The notes: generated by a model not told the origin, from the letters alone. DNA of 64,000 bases from Mesotoga sp. Brook.08.105.5.1 (GCF_002752635.1 NZ_AYTW01000001.1:56830-120829); one strand, 5' to 3'. Positions 1 to 8,673 are shown, counted from the stretch's first letter. Translations and numbers: made by a program.

Positions 1-446
1 TTGCAAATCCTCCCAACTGGTTGGTAACCCCCGGCTATTCTCTGTTCGCCTGTATAGTCGCAAACATCTGGATAGGCCTCCCATTCGTTATTGTGACTCT
101 TCTGGCGGGACTGCAGTCCCTTCCGTCTGATGTATACGAGGCCGCTGAAATAGATGGTGCCGGTGTATTGAAGAGGTTCTTTCATCTCACTCTGCCTCTA
201 ATGAAGAGCTTGATTCTGATCCTTGTTACCTTGAACACTATCTGGACTTTCAACATGTTCGATATCGTCTACTCAATGACAAACGGTGGACCTGGAAACT
301 CTTCAATGTTGCTGTCGCTGTACTCCTATCAGAACGCTTTCGCCTACTTTCAGCAGGGTTATGCTTCTGCAATCGGCGTAATCTGTCTGCTTATTCTCCT
401 TCTACCAGTAACCTTTTACATTAGGGAGGTAAGAAATGAGGCCTAA
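1..446 (+). CDS. Sugar ABC transporter permease, MalF type (5' end outside window)
   Basis: Inner-membrane permease subunit of a carbohydrate-uptake (CUT1) ABC transporter; it forms the channel with the MalG-type partner encoded next. The reading frame is open from the first bases of the window, so the N-terminal half lies upstream and the visible 141 residues are the C-terminal part. The EAA loop that docks the ATPase is visible (EAAEIDGAG, followed by LPLMKS), with hydrophobic segments on both sides. The stop overlaps the next gene by 11 bases, which indicates translational coupling. The binding protein is presumably just upstream, outside the window. The substrate cannot be read from the sequence. 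Confidence 0.9.
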   Translation, partial: ANPPNWLVTPGYSLFACIVANIWIGLPFVIVTLLAGLQSLPSDVYEAAEIDGAGVLKRFFHLTLPLMKSLILILVTLNTIWTFNMFDIVYSMTNGGPGNSSMLLSLYSYQNAFAYFQQGYASAIGVICLLILLLPVTFYIREVRNEA

Positions 447-1263
447 GAGAAGCGTAGTAATTACAATGAACATCGTTGCCTTTGTAGTAGTTCTCCTAAT
501 CCTCTCTCCTCTCTTGATGCTAGTACTAAACTCTTTCAGAGAGACTATGGATATTTATCAGAATCCCCTAAAGCTTCCCGAGAAGTTATATACTGGAAAT
601 TACTCAAAGATCTTCCAGGACACCAGTTTTCGCAGGAACTTTGCGAACAGCATGACAGTTACCCTCGTCACCGTTCTGCTTTGCATAGTCATAACAACGC
701 TGGCAGGTTACGCCATGTCTAGATTCAAGTTCAAGGGCAAGAATCCCTTGATACTTTGGTTGCTAGCTTCCCAGGCTTTTCCGGGAATTCTTATGATTAT
801 TGGCCTCTTTTCTCTTTTGAACCGATATTCTCTTCAGAACAATCCCATAGGTTTGATTATTCTGTACACTACCTTTACTATCCCTTTCTGCAGCTGGCTT
901 CTTAAGGGGTACTTCGATGAGATTCCTCAGGCACTTGAAGAAGCTGCAATGATAGACGGCTGTACTCGCTTTCAGGCAATGAGGAAGATAATCGTACCGA
1001 TGGCCGTTCCGGGGATTGTTGCTGTCGGAACGTTTGCCTTTCTTCTCTCGTGGAATGAGTTCTTTTTCGCACTTGTAATCATGAGAGAGAATGCGAATTA
1101 CACCCTTCCAGTATTTCTCTCAAGGTTTGTTGGAACTGGAGGCGCCGTTGAGTGGGGTGCGCTTTCGGCCGGAGCTCTCATCACTGCTCTTCCTCCTATC
1201 CTTCTATTTCTTCTCTCGCAGAAGTATTTGATCGGAGGCTTAACGAGAGGTGCTGTCAAATGA
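436..1263 (+). CDS. Sugar ABC transporter permease, MalG type
   Basis: Second permease subunit of the CUT1 sugar transporter, 275 residues, the usual length for MalG-like proteins. It has an N-terminal membrane segment, several further hydrophobic segments and the EAA motif EEAAMIDGCTRFQAM near residue 180. The start ATG at 436 has GGGAGG at 424-429 and overlaps the end of the MalF-type gene. The stop overlaps the kinase start as ATGA. No ATPase gene is in this operon; CUT1 systems in this kind of organism often use a shared MalK-like ATPase encoded elsewhere (family knowledge). Confidence 0.93.
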   Translation: MRPKRSVVITMNIVAFVVVLLILSPLLMLVLNSFRETMDIYQNPLKLPEKLYTGNYSKIFQDTSFRRNFANSMTVTLVTVLLCIVITTLAGYAMSRFKFKGKNPLILWLLASQAFPGILMIIGLFSLLNRYSLQNNPIGLIILYTTFTIPFCSWLLKGYFDEIPQALEEAAMIDGCTRFQAMRKIIVPMAVPGIVAVGTFAFLLSWNEFFFALVIMRENANYTLPVFLSRFVGTGGAVEWGALSAGALITALPPILLFLLSQKYLIGGLTRGAVK

Positions 1264-2093
1264 GAGCTGCGGTTATTGGTGCGGCCTCAATCGACAGATA
1301 CTTGATTCTCGATTCATATCCTGAAAGAGATTCCATGGTATTTGCAAAAGGCACACACAATTTCATCGGGGGATCGGGAGCAAATATCGCGCTGAATCTC
1401 TCGAAATATGTTGAGACGGACTTCTACTTTGGTACAGGAAATGATTTAACTTCGGAGTGGATTCTCAAGAGGCTTTCTTCTTCGGAACTGAACCTAAGCT
1501 ACAAAATCGAGGATGGACTTGGTGCTGAGACGATAGTGATGTTGGATTCTCACGGAGAGAGAAGAATCATATCGCTTGGAGGCCACGCTCTCTTTAGCGG
1601 CGTAATCGATGAAAAGAGATACGATGCGATTTGCGTAGCCGACTGTTTCAAGGAAGTAGCTGTCGATGCTTTCCGAAAGGCCTCTGAATCTCTGAAGGTC
1701 TATGTGCCTGGTGGTTGTGGTCTGTATTTCGGCGTAGATGCCGTTATTGAGGTATCCTGTCTGTCGGATTTCACTATGCTCTCGGAGGGTGAAGCGCAGA
1801 CCATTCAAGACAGGATAAATGAGATAACCTCAAACGTAATCATAACCAGAGGATCATCCGAGACGATCTGGATAGACGGAAACAAGAGCCGTCGTTCATT
1901 TGAAGTCGAGAACACTGGAGGAAAGCTCGCGGACACTACAGGTGCCGGCGACGCTTTTGCCGCAGGATTTATAGAGAAGTTCATGAAGTGCGGGGATCCG
2001 GTCCAAAGCATCTACCATGCTCACAGGAAGGCTGCGGAAGTGATCTCGGTGATTGGGCCAAACCTCGTGGAAGGGAGGAAAGACCTACGATGA
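1260..2093 (+). CDS. PfkB-family carbohydrate/nucleoside kinase
   Basis: Cytoplasmic ribokinase-like kinase of 277 residues. The N-terminal glycine-rich substrate loop (NFIGGSGANIA) and the C-terminal PfkB signature DTTGAGDAFAAGF, which holds the catalytic Asp and the anion hole, are both present. An upstream in-frame start at 1152 is possible, but ATG 1260 overlaps the permease stop as ATGA and gives a normal N-terminus, so it is preferred. The neighbours (sugar permeases, ADP-ribosylglycohydrolase, MFS carrier) suggest it phosphorylates an imported sugar or nucleoside, as proposed for E. coli YegV. The exact substrate is unknown. Confidence 0.88.
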   Translation: MRAAVIGAASIDRYLILDSYPERDSMVFAKGTHNFIGGSGANIALNLSKYVETDFYFGTGNDLTSEWILKRLSSSELNLSYKIEDGLGAETIVMLDSHGERRIISLGGHALFSGVIDEKRYDAICVADCFKEVAVDAFRKASESLKVYVPGGCGLYFGVDAVIEVSCLSDFTMLSEGEAQTIQDRINEITSNVIITRGSSETIWIDGNKSRRSFEVENTGGKLADTTGAGDAFAAGFIEKFMKCGDPVQSIYHAHRKAAEVISVIGPNLVEGRKDLR

Positions 2094-3037
2094 AAGGACT
2101 GATGGCCGATAGAGACACAATGATAAAGGTATGCAAACTCTATTATCTTGAAGACCTGACACAGAGTGAAATAGCAAAATTGGTCGGAATATCCAGGCCT
2201 CAAGTGAGCAGGTTACTCACAAAAGCCAAGAACGAGGGGATCGTGAGGATCGAGATCGATTCGGGAAGCCTGGGAAATTCTGAAGAGATCTCAATGGAGA
2301 TGAAAGAGAGATTCGGCCTGAAGAACGTTATCGTTGCGGATGAAGGAACGGAGGTAGGAACAATAACCTCAATCGCTATATCTGCAGCTAAATTTCTTCC
2401 CGATTACGTGAAGAATGGACAGCTTGTGGGGATCTCCTGGGGTCGAACTCTGTACGAAACAGTTGAAAGAGTCGTGTTCAACGGGGAGCTTCCAAACACA
2501 ACATTCATACCCTTAATCGGCGGCGTCGGCCAGTTGCGCCATGAGTATCAAATGAATTCAATAGTTGAGAAGATCGCAAATTCCTTTCACAGTAATCGTT
2601 ACTACCTTTTCGCTCCGGCCTTCATAGAGAACTCGAAGACTCTGAATATGATGCTCGAAGACGGCTCAATAAGATTCATGTCGGAGATGTGGAAGAGGCT
2701 GGATCTGGCAATTGTAGGGATAGGTGAACCCATATCTTTATCCAACGCCTTCAAGAACATCTACGATAAGGAGTTCCTTGCTAATCTTATGAAACACGCA
2801 GCGGTTGGCGACATAGCAGCGAGGTTCTTTGATGCCAGCGGAATACCTTGTGTTTCCGGAAACGAAAACATTCTGGGGATTTCTCTTGAGCAGCTTAAGG
2901 AAGTTCCCGAGGTAATTGGAATTGCCGGTGGAAAGGAAAAGGCTCTGGCGATTCACGCGGCAATTAAGGCCGGATACATCAATTCAATCGTCACGGATCG
3001 GAGTACCGCTCTCCAGATACTCCGGATGGAGAGGTAA
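2090..3037 (+). CDS. SorC-family sugar-responsive transcriptional regulator
   Basis: 316-residue regulator. The N-terminal helix-turn-helix (about residues 10-45: LTQSEIAKLVGISRPQVSRLL) is followed by the SorC/DeoR-type sugar-phosphate-binding domain (VGISWGRT; FIPLIGGVG; GDIAARFFD; ALAIHAAIKAGYINSIVTD). ATG 2090 has GGGAGG at 2073-2078 and overlaps the kinase stop as ATGA, so it was chosen over an upstream start at 1988. Sitting inside the operon, it probably responds to the phosphorylated product of the adjacent PfkB kinase and controls the whole cluster (inference). Confidence 0.9.
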   Translation: MKGLMADRDTMIKVCKLYYLEDLTQSEIAKLVGISRPQVSRLLTKAKNEGIVRIEIDSGSLGNSEEISMEMKERFGLKNVIVADEGTEVGTITSIAISAAKFLPDYVKNGQLVGISWGRTLYETVERVVFNGELPNTTFIPLIGGVGQLRHEYQMNSIVEKIANSFHSNRYYLFAPAFIENSKTLNMMLEDGSIRFMSEMWKRLDLAIVGIGEPISLSNAFKNIYDKEFLANLMKHAAVGDIAARFFDASGIPCVSGNENILGISLEQLKEVPEVIGIAGGKEKALAIHAAIKAGYINSIVTDRSTALQILRMER

Positions 3038-3038
3038 T

Positions 3039-4010
3039 ATGAGAATCGGATTAGTTTACAATCCAAACTCCGGTAAGAGAGAGAATGATCGCAGTCTCAT
3101 GAAGGCACTCGCCTCAAAGCTTCAGGGAATGTATCTTTTCTGCACCAGATCTACTCATTTCCACCTGAAAGAGTATTTCGATCTGGAAGTAATAGGATCG
3201 GAGCCAATATTCAGCGACTACAGGGACACCGTAAACGCCGGCAAAGTCCTTTCAGAGACAGATCTAGTGATCTCAATCGGGGGAGACGGAACTGCATCCG
3301 ATATCATTGCGGGTATGCGCAAGATCGGAAGGCTTGTGCCTGTTGTAGGCGTAGCTCTAGGAACGTCAAATTGCGGACCCTTCATCGTTCTGAGATCGGT
3401 CAGCGATATACATGAATTTGACTTCCTGAATATTGAGCCCATATGGGTAACGGGACTGGATGTCTTTGAAGAAAGGTACGTGGGTTCGGCATTCAACGAT
3501 ATCGTCATTTCCCAGACACTAATTTCGACAGTTGAGGGAGAGACCTGCACTATCGATGCTTCGGATTTCTTCTACAGAAACAAGAGAACGCGTAGAGAAC
3601 CTACATCAATTGCTTCAGCCGCAAGCAGATTGGAGATCAATGGCGAAGAGATCACGCCGAGGTTTCAACCCTCTCAGATAATCATCTCTCCATTCTCTGA
3701 AGACATGAAGTCTCTATATGCATACAGGGCAGTTAATGGGCTCCTTTGCTGGCTGCCGTATTCACTATGCAACTCGGCAATGATTGTCTCTTCGAGGCCG
3801 ATAATAACTATGGTGGAACCGGGCGAGACCGTTTCCGCGGACCTCAAGCAGTTTATCCTTGCCAGCACTGATACAGTGCGGCTATCAGGCTTCAATGCCT
3901 TCTGCGTAATAGATGGCAATCCAAGAGTGGATCTTTCAGTGAGTGTCGGGATTGAAGTGGTAACAAATGAAAGAGCAGGACTCTGTGTACGAAGAAGTGA
4001 TGGAAAGTGA
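3039..4010 (+). CDS. ATP-NAD kinase-like (diacylglycerol kinase fold) protein
   Basis: 323 residues. The N-terminal MRIGLVYNPNSGKREND and the motif ISIGGDGTASDIIAGM (about residues 75-90) are the nucleotide-binding hallmarks of the NAD kinase / diacylglycerol kinase superfamily. The layout resembles AcoX-like ATP-NAD kinase relatives more than canonical short NadK. ATG 3039 is two bases after the SorC stop; an upstream in-frame start at 2916 would run far into that gene. Function is not established. Its place between a regulator and an ADP-ribosylglycohydrolase suggests a role on NAD-derived or ribonucleotide substrates (inference). Confidence 0.72.
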   Translation: MRIGLVYNPNSGKRENDRSLMKALASKLQGMYLFCTRSTHFHLKEYFDLEVIGSEPIFSDYRDTVNAGKVLSETDLVISIGGDGTASDIIAGMRKIGRLVPVVGVALGTSNCGPFIVLRSVSDIHEFDFLNIEPIWVTGLDVFEERYVGSAFNDIVISQTLISTVEGETCTIDASDFFYRNKRTRREPTSIASAASRLEINGEEITPRFQPSQIIISPFSEDMKSLYAYRAVNGLLCWLPYSLCNSAMIVSSRPIITMVEPGETVSADLKQFILASTDTVRLSGFNAFCVIDGNPRVDLSVSVGIEVVTNERAGLCVRRSDGK

Positions 4011-4987
4011 GCAGGATTCTCCGGGCACTTGAAGCATTCGCAGTTGGCGATGCGATGGGAATGGTAACGGAATTCATGACCCGACGACAAATCTATACCA
4101 GGTTCAGTTTTGTAAGTGATCTGCTGGAACCAAACCAATCGCTCATCCACAGAAACCTAGTAAGAGGTCAGATAACGGACGATACGGAGCAGGTCATTTA
4201 TTTAACCAGACTTTATCATGAGAAAGGGAACTTCTCACAGGAGACAGTCAAAGAAGCTCTTTGCAGGTGGGAGGACGAGTGCGACCCTGTTGCGAAAGGC
4301 TACATAGGACCGAACACTAAGAGAGCTATCGAAGCCTTCAAAAATAGGCAGGACTTCGAAAGCCTTGGTACAACCAGCGGAGCACCAATGAGAGTGCTAG
4401 CTCCAGTGTTATGTAATCTAGACAGAAGCGAGAAACATCTTGTCGAAGCAATAAGAAACTGTACTGTCCCTACTCACAACACGAATCTTGCTCTTGAAGC
4501 TTCTCTGGCAGTCGGATTTGCCTATTACTACGCTGCGAGAGGATTGAATGCCAACGGGATCGTCGAGGCCGCAATAAGAGGCTCTAAAGTATGCGAAAAA
4601 CTCACCTGTGCAGAATTTGTAGGACCTTCGGCCGGCGAAAGACTTGCTGCCATCAAAGGTCTCATCGGTGGGCAACATCCTGACGATTTCTTGGACAGGC
4701 TTTACTATGTATTCGGAACAACTATGGAGGCCGTGGATGTTGCCGTGGCAGCGATCGCCATAGGCCTTTTCTGCAGAGATGATGTCTGGTTGGCAATAAG
4801 AATGGGCGCTTCGATAGGTGGTGATACCGATACTATAGCCGCAATAGCTGGAGCACTGTCTTCTCTTCAGGGCGATGCAAACAACATCCCTCACTTCATA
4901 ACCCAGAGAGTCCTGAAGGCAAATGAAGATCTTGATCTTGAGAAGCATGCGAGATACATCGAAAAGATGAGTGACATAGATGATTAA
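4007..4987 (+). CDS. ADP-ribosylglycohydrolase family protein
   Basis: 326-residue member of the ADP-ribosylglycohydrolase (DraG/ARH) family, which hydrolyses N- or O-glycosidic bonds of ADP-ribose or related ribosyl compounds using a dinuclear Mg centre. Visible motifs: N-terminal GDAMGMVTEF, the metal-binding TDDTE near residue 58, and C-terminal GGDTDTIAAIAGAL carrying the second Asp cluster. The GTG start overlaps the previous stop (GTGA). It sits beside a PfkB kinase and an MFS carrier as in E. coli yegTUVW, so small-molecule nucleoside or glycoside hydrolysis is more likely than protein de-ADP-ribosylation (inference). Confidence 0.88.
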   Translation: MSRILRALEAFAVGDAMGMVTEFMTRRQIYTRFSFVSDLLEPNQSLIHRNLVRGQITDDTEQVIYLTRLYHEKGNFSQETVKEALCRWEDECDPVAKGYIGPNTKRAIEAFKNRQDFESLGTTSGAPMRVLAPVLCNLDRSEKHLVEAIRNCTVPTHNTNLALEASLAVGFAYYYAARGLNANGIVEAAIRGSKVCEKLTCAEFVGPSAGERLAAIKGLIGGQHPDDFLDRLYYVFGTTMEAVDVAVAAIAIGLFCRDDVWLAIRMGASIGGDTDTIAAIAGALSSLQGDANNIPHFITQRVLKANEDLDLEKHARYIEKMSDIDD

Positions 4988-6161
4988 ACTCCTCTCCGGA
5001 AGCGCCTCCGTTGGAATTATCTACGGAATCTTCAATTTCGTTCTCATACCCTATCTCAACGGCAAGTTTCACTCGACTGCTCTGGCTGGGAACCTGGTTT
5101 CAGCAGGCATGATTATAACGATCTTCACAGGGATGCTTATCGGCTATCTTGGTGACCGAAGCAAAAAGTATCTTGCCTTCATTAAAGGACTCTTCATCAT
5201 TACGATTATCAGTATGTTCATACTCAGCACTAACAACGAGATCCTGTTGGGTATTGCGGCTGTAGTTTTCACCATGTCGATTTTCAGTTTGCTTACACCA
5301 TACTCTGCCCTTGTCAGCAACGTAAGTAAACCGGGCAGAAAGGACAGAAACTATGGATTCATGATGGGTATTATGAACATCGCCACCTTTCTCTCCTCTC
5401 TCTTTATAGGAGTCACCCTTTCAAGAAGCGGTGAGACAGCCTTTGTGGTTTTCTCAATAGCCGCTGCAGTTCTCGTTGTTCCGCTTTTCTTCTATAGAGC
5501 CGAGTCCCACATAGTTGATTCTGCTGTGGGCATCAAAGAAGAAGATTTGAGGTTCAGAGTTGACAGGAAGATAGTATTTGTGATGATCTCACAGTTTGGC
5601 CTGTGGTTTTCAATGGGCGGGATACTTCCCTACCTGACATCTTTCATAAGCAGTGATATTGGTGTTTCTCTTGGCACTGCATCATCGATAATGGGAATAT
5701 CAACTCTTGTGAGTGGCGTGACTTCTCTCATGACTGGCACTCTGAGCAAAACGCTCGGGCAGAAAAGGCTGCACATTACGGCGCTTTCTATCCTGGCCGG
5801 CGTTTTCTTGTCAGTTAGTATCTTCTACTCTGGATTCCTAGATCTTGACCCATTTCTGATGCTTATCGTGTTGATTCTCTTTAGCTTTGCTTTAGGAATC
5901 GTTCTCGCCCTCAACGTGACGATCGTTTCAGATACAGTCTCCCTTGCAAATCAGGGGAAAATCTTCGGTCTCAATAACATAGTAATGGTGCTCTCTCAAT
6001 CGCTTGCCTTAAGTCTCATAGGTTCTTTGATAACGCTGAGTGGCTACAATCTGGCATTTGCTTTCGTAGCAGGAGGTTTTGCTGCTGCAATATTATTCTT
6101 CGTAATGAGCACGCTTAATTATCAAAGGCCCCTCACCGAGCATAAGGCAGGCAGGACCTAG
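4980..6161 (+). CDS. Major facilitator superfamily transporter
   Basis: 393 residues with about twelve hydrophobic segments and the MFS loop 2-3 motif GYLGDRSKK near residue 60; a weaker equivalent (TGTLSKTLGQKR) lies in the second half. It is a polytopic inner-membrane carrier. The start overlaps the glycohydrolase stop by 8 bases, so it is the last gene of the operon. By analogy with YegT it may carry a nucleoside, giving the cluster two uptake routes (ABC and MFS); the direction and substrate cannot be read. A 49-bp gap separates it from the convergent ParB-like gene. Confidence 0.88.
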   Translation: MIKLLSGSASVGIIYGIFNFVLIPYLNGKFHSTALAGNLVSAGMIITIFTGMLIGYLGDRSKKYLAFIKGLFIITIISMFILSTNNEILLGIAAVVFTMSIFSLLTPYSALVSNVSKPGRKDRNYGFMMGIMNIATFLSSLFIGVTLSRSGETAFVVFSIAAAVLVVPLFFYRAESHIVDSAVGIKEEDLRFRVDRKIVFVMISQFGLWFSMGGILPYLTSFISSDIGVSLGTASSIMGISTLVSGVTSLMTGTLSKTLGQKRLHITALSILAGVFLSVSIFYSGFLDLDPFLMLIVLILFSFALGIVLALNVTIVSDTVSLANQGKIFGLNNIVMVLSQSLALSLIGSLITLSGYNLAFAFVAGGFAAAILFFVMSTLNYQRPLTEHKAGRT

Positions 6162-6210
6162 AAGCAAACCCAGTGATAAAGCTAAACTAATTATCCGAGA
6201 GGAGTATTCT

Positions 6211-6606
6211 CTACATGCTGCTTCGCTTCAGCTTCAGCTCTTCGTGAAGACGTTCGCATCTTTCGTACCAAAGCACTTCATAATCATCGTGATTGATAAT
6301 TCTTTCGACAAGGTCGTACGGAGTGAAAACTCCTTCCTCTACACACCACTTCACACATTCCTTGTATTCCTCAAGGTCCAGCTTCTCGTCTGTTATCTCG
6401 ATGAAGATCGAGTCATAACCTTCGATAATCGCCGCTATGGCTCGTGTATGCCCATCGGCCATAACGAACTTACCGTCTAAATCGATAACCGGAACCGGAA
6501 CACTCTTGAGAGTCTCCTTTTTCCGAATCGCTCTCAGCTTTTCCTTTGATATATATAGCTGGCTTGGCTGGAGATCCTCAATTCGGACTTTGAATCTTTC
6601 TGACAT
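6211..6606 (-). CDS. Small ParB-N/sulfiredoxin-like domain protein
   Basis: 131 residues consisting almost only of a ParB N-terminal-like fold: LQPSQLYIS near the start, VPVIDLDGKFVMADGHTRAIAA in the middle (DGHTRA is the ParB/Srx nucleotide-binding motif) and a short acidic C-terminus. There is no HTH or dimerisation domain, so it is not a chromosome-partitioning ParB. Such stand-alone domains occur widely as small nucleotide-binding or regulatory proteins of unknown role. The start is supported by GGAGG upstream on the minus strand. Confidence 0.7.
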   Translation of the reverse strand: MSERFKVRIEDLQPSQLYISKEKLRAIRKKETLKSVPVPVIDLDGKFVMADGHTRAIAAIIEGYDSIFIEITDEKLDLEEYKECVKWCVEEGVFTPYDLVERIINHDDYEVLWYERCERLHEELKLKRSSM

Positions 6607-6682
6607 CCACTTAGCTCCTCCAAGAACCTTGACTACAGATTTTCAAATGCTCATCAAATAAAGAAGCGTCTGAATGAACGAT

Positions 6683-6877
6683 TCACTTCTCGTAGACTAA
6701 CCTACCATACATTATGAAAAACGCAAGGGCTATCATTATCACTGTTGAAGAGATTCCCTACTTAGTCTTGCCAAACATTATGAACAGGCCGGCCTTGATT
6801 TAGTCCCAGAGACTGCAAAGGGCTAAGGCCAGAAAAGTGCCGATGATTATCTTCAGAAAATTGGACGAAGTTCTCAT
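6683..6877 (-). pseudogene. Possible remnant of a small two-helix membrane protein
   Basis: Reading the minus strand from ATG at 6877 gives a 65-codon frame ending in TGA at 6683, interrupted by one TAA and one TAG. The conceptual product has a hydrophobic stretch near the start (FLKIIIGTFLALALC) and another near the end (STVIMIALAFFIMYG). Both internal stops could come from Gln codons by C-to-T changes. It may be a degraded small membrane protein or a chance frame. The rest of this intergenic stretch shows nothing recognisable. Confidence 0.3.
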
Positions 6878-6901
6878 AAACCTAGTATAAAGGAGGAAAC
6901 G

Positions 6902-7954
6902 ATGATGAAGAGAAGTCTGATTTGGACTACAAGTCTTCTTTTAGTCGTGTTTGCCATCACCAGCTGCATACCCTTTCCGAAAGCGAAAAGCTACCGCGCA
7001 TGGGTAGTGGGACACACAGACACAAACGGAATTGCAATGTTTTACTTCTCGGACGATTCCGGTGAAACCTGGATGCGTCAGGGAATAGATATTCTGCCTG
7101 AAGGAAAGGATTTGGAAGATGTCTATGCCGTTGACCTCAATCGAGTCTGAACTGCAGGTTCCAATGCACTACTATTAAGAACAGACAACGGTGGCTCCGA
7201 CTGGGAGATAATTGAAGTATCGGAAACTGCCACCGATTCATTTTTCGCTTCAATCTCCGTTTATGGAGATAGAATTTGGGTCAGCGGCGACAGCGGACTT
7301 GTCATCTTCTCTGAGGACAATGGCGATAGCTGGACGGTTTGCGACCTTCCCGAAAACGCCGCAGATTACTTGATTCAGGGAATCCATGCAATAAACCAGA
7401 ATGTGATTTATGCGGTTGGAAACAAATCAACACCCAGAGCCGGAATAGTTCTGAAAAGTGAAAATGGTGGCCAAAACTGGGAGGAGATTGATCTCCCCAA
7501 CAACTACAACGATAATGGGTGGATTGGCGTGAAGGCTACGGATGAAAATCATATAGTCATCCACGGTGGCCAAGGTCACTATGCCGTGACTGCCAATGGT
7601 GGGAAACAATGGGTTACAGGAGGCCCGCTCTTTCCAAAAGACCTGAACTCTCTGTTAATGATGGACTGTTCAACTTACTGGGCAGCCTGCGATTTTGATA
7701 CGATAATCCTTACTGAGAACAGTGGTATAAGCTGGGAAGAACAGCCGTCGGCAGGAACAAGCAACTCCTTTTTGTTAGGGATAGATGCGCTCGACAGAAA
7801 CAACGCGTTAGTCGTCGGTTCTTCGGCGGGATACCCGCGATTCGGCAAGATCTTGCGCACAACAGACGGAGGAAAGAACTGGGAAGTAGTTCTTAGTGCA
7901 GAGGAATGTCCAGTTTCCCTCAGTCATGTTTCGATTGCTGAGAAGAGTATGTGA
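6902..7954 (+). pseudogene. BNR/Ycf48-like repeat lipoprotein, broken by an in-frame TGA and truncated
   Basis: The product starts with a lipoprotein signal (hydrophobic core then ITSC) and continues as a beta-propeller of repeats of the type SDDSGETW, RTDNGG, SEDNGDSW, SENGGQNWEEI, TTDGGKNWEVV. These repeats are typical of the Ycf48/BNR sialidase-like family, an extracytoplasmic fold used in many binding roles. A single TGA at 7148-7150 interrupts an otherwise continuous frame; the context VDLNRV-stop-TAGSNALLLRT puts it where family repeats usually have Trp (TGG to TGA). The frame then ends at 7954, directly where the dispersed repeat begins, so the C-terminus is missing. SD AAGGAGG precedes ATG 6902. 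Confidence 0.75.
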
Positions 7955-7955
7955 A

Positions 7956-8165
7956 ACCGGAGTCGGAAAGAGCGGAATAAGACGCAAGGCGCCGGAAAGC
8001 ATCGGCGGACGCAAGGCTGGGAAGAACATCCCAGGTCGCAATGCTGCCTTCGGCAGGAGGCGAGGCCGACTTCTTCGGGAAGTGAGGCTCGCTGACGCGA
8101 GGAAATGATGCCGCTTTCAGCGGGAGGCTTAAGAACCTTGGATCCCGGATCAGGTCCGAAATCGC
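7956..8165 (+). repeat. Dispersed repeat family, copy 1
   Basis: Begins with ACCGG, then GGAATAAGACGCAAGGC, then a second GACGCAAGGCTGGGAAGAAC, followed by CAGGTCGCAATGCTGCC and short palindromes such as GCCTTCGGC. The same blocks occur near 51.0 kb and 62.5 kb on the same strand and near 20.7 and 40.9 kb on the other. It lies directly after the truncated end of the BNR lipoprotein frame. Nothing else is seen between 8166 and the PadR promoter region. Confidence 0.75.
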
Positions 8166-8295
8166 GTGCTCAGTAGCATCAGATAATTGTAAATGAGGAG
8201 TCAGTAGGCTTTTTTGATGCCAGTCTCTTATCTTCTCGAAAGGCAAGCCTAAATTCACAGAAGGTTAACTAACACTATACCATTACGTTATAGTG

Positions 8296-8316
8296 ATACC
8301 GTATATTACACGGTAT
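8296..8316. promoter_or_regulatory. Inverted repeat upstream of padR-like gene, probable operator
   Basis: ATACCGT at 8296-8302 and ACGGTAT at 8310-8316 form a perfect 7-bp inverted repeat with a 7-bp AT spacer, 32 bases before the PadR start codon. PadR repressors typically bind such dyads in their own promoters, so autoregulation of the PadR/HAAS pair is likely (inference). Confidence 0.55.
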
Positions 8317-8347
8317 ACTAATATCAACATAGTACAGAGGTGATGTT

Positions 8348-8671
8348 ATGGATATAGGGAAACTGGCAACGGAAATGAACAGAGGCTTTATACAACTATT
8401 GATAATGGTAATGCTGGATGTACCTATGTACGGGTACGATATCGTTAAGACGCTGGGCGAGAAGGGTTTCTCAATCGATGAGAACACTTTGTACCCGCTT
8501 CTGAGAAGACTTGAAGAGAGGGAGATCCTTTTAAGCGAGTGGAGAGTCGAGGAGAACAAACCGAGGAAGTATTATTTCGTATCCGACACCGGACGTAGAG
8601 TCAGAGAAGAACTCCTTCGGATCTGGCGTGAACAGGAGCAGCTATTGAAGAGCTTTATTGGGGAGGTATGA
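8348..8671 (+). CDS. PadR-family transcriptional regulator
   Basis: 107-residue winged-helix repressor of the small PadR-s2 type: YGYDIVKTLGEKGF (recognition region), ENTLYPLLRRLEERE, and the wing W-V-E-E-N-K-P-R-KYY, followed by a C-terminal dimerisation helix. SD AGAGGTGAT precedes ATG 8348. It is coupled to the next gene, whose start lies 3 bases after this stop. PadR regulators paired with HAAS-domain membrane proteins form a recurrent two-gene unit in Gram-positive and related bacteria (established pattern). Confidence 0.93.
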   Translation: MDIGKLATEMNRGFIQLLIMVMLDVPMYGYDIVKTLGEKGFSIDENTLYPLLRRLEEREILLSEWRVEENKPRKYYFVSDTGRRVREELLRIWREQEQLLKSFIGEV

Positions 8672-8673
8672 AA

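Noticed and set aside
1494..1808. Minus-strand ORF inside the PfkB kinase gene
   Set aside because: Complete overlap with a well-supported gene and no recognisable product; likewise many other antisense frames in this window.
6211..6606. Chromosome partitioning protein ParB
   Set aside because: Only the small N-terminal-like fold is present; no HTH, no dimerisation domain, no parA or parS nearby.
7148..7150. Selenocysteine or TGA-as-Trp decoding for the in-frame TGA codons
   Set aside because: Many clearly functional genes in the window end in TGA (ATGA overlaps), the expected residue is Trp and not Cys, other breaks use TAG, and no SECIS-like hairpin was evident right after the codons.
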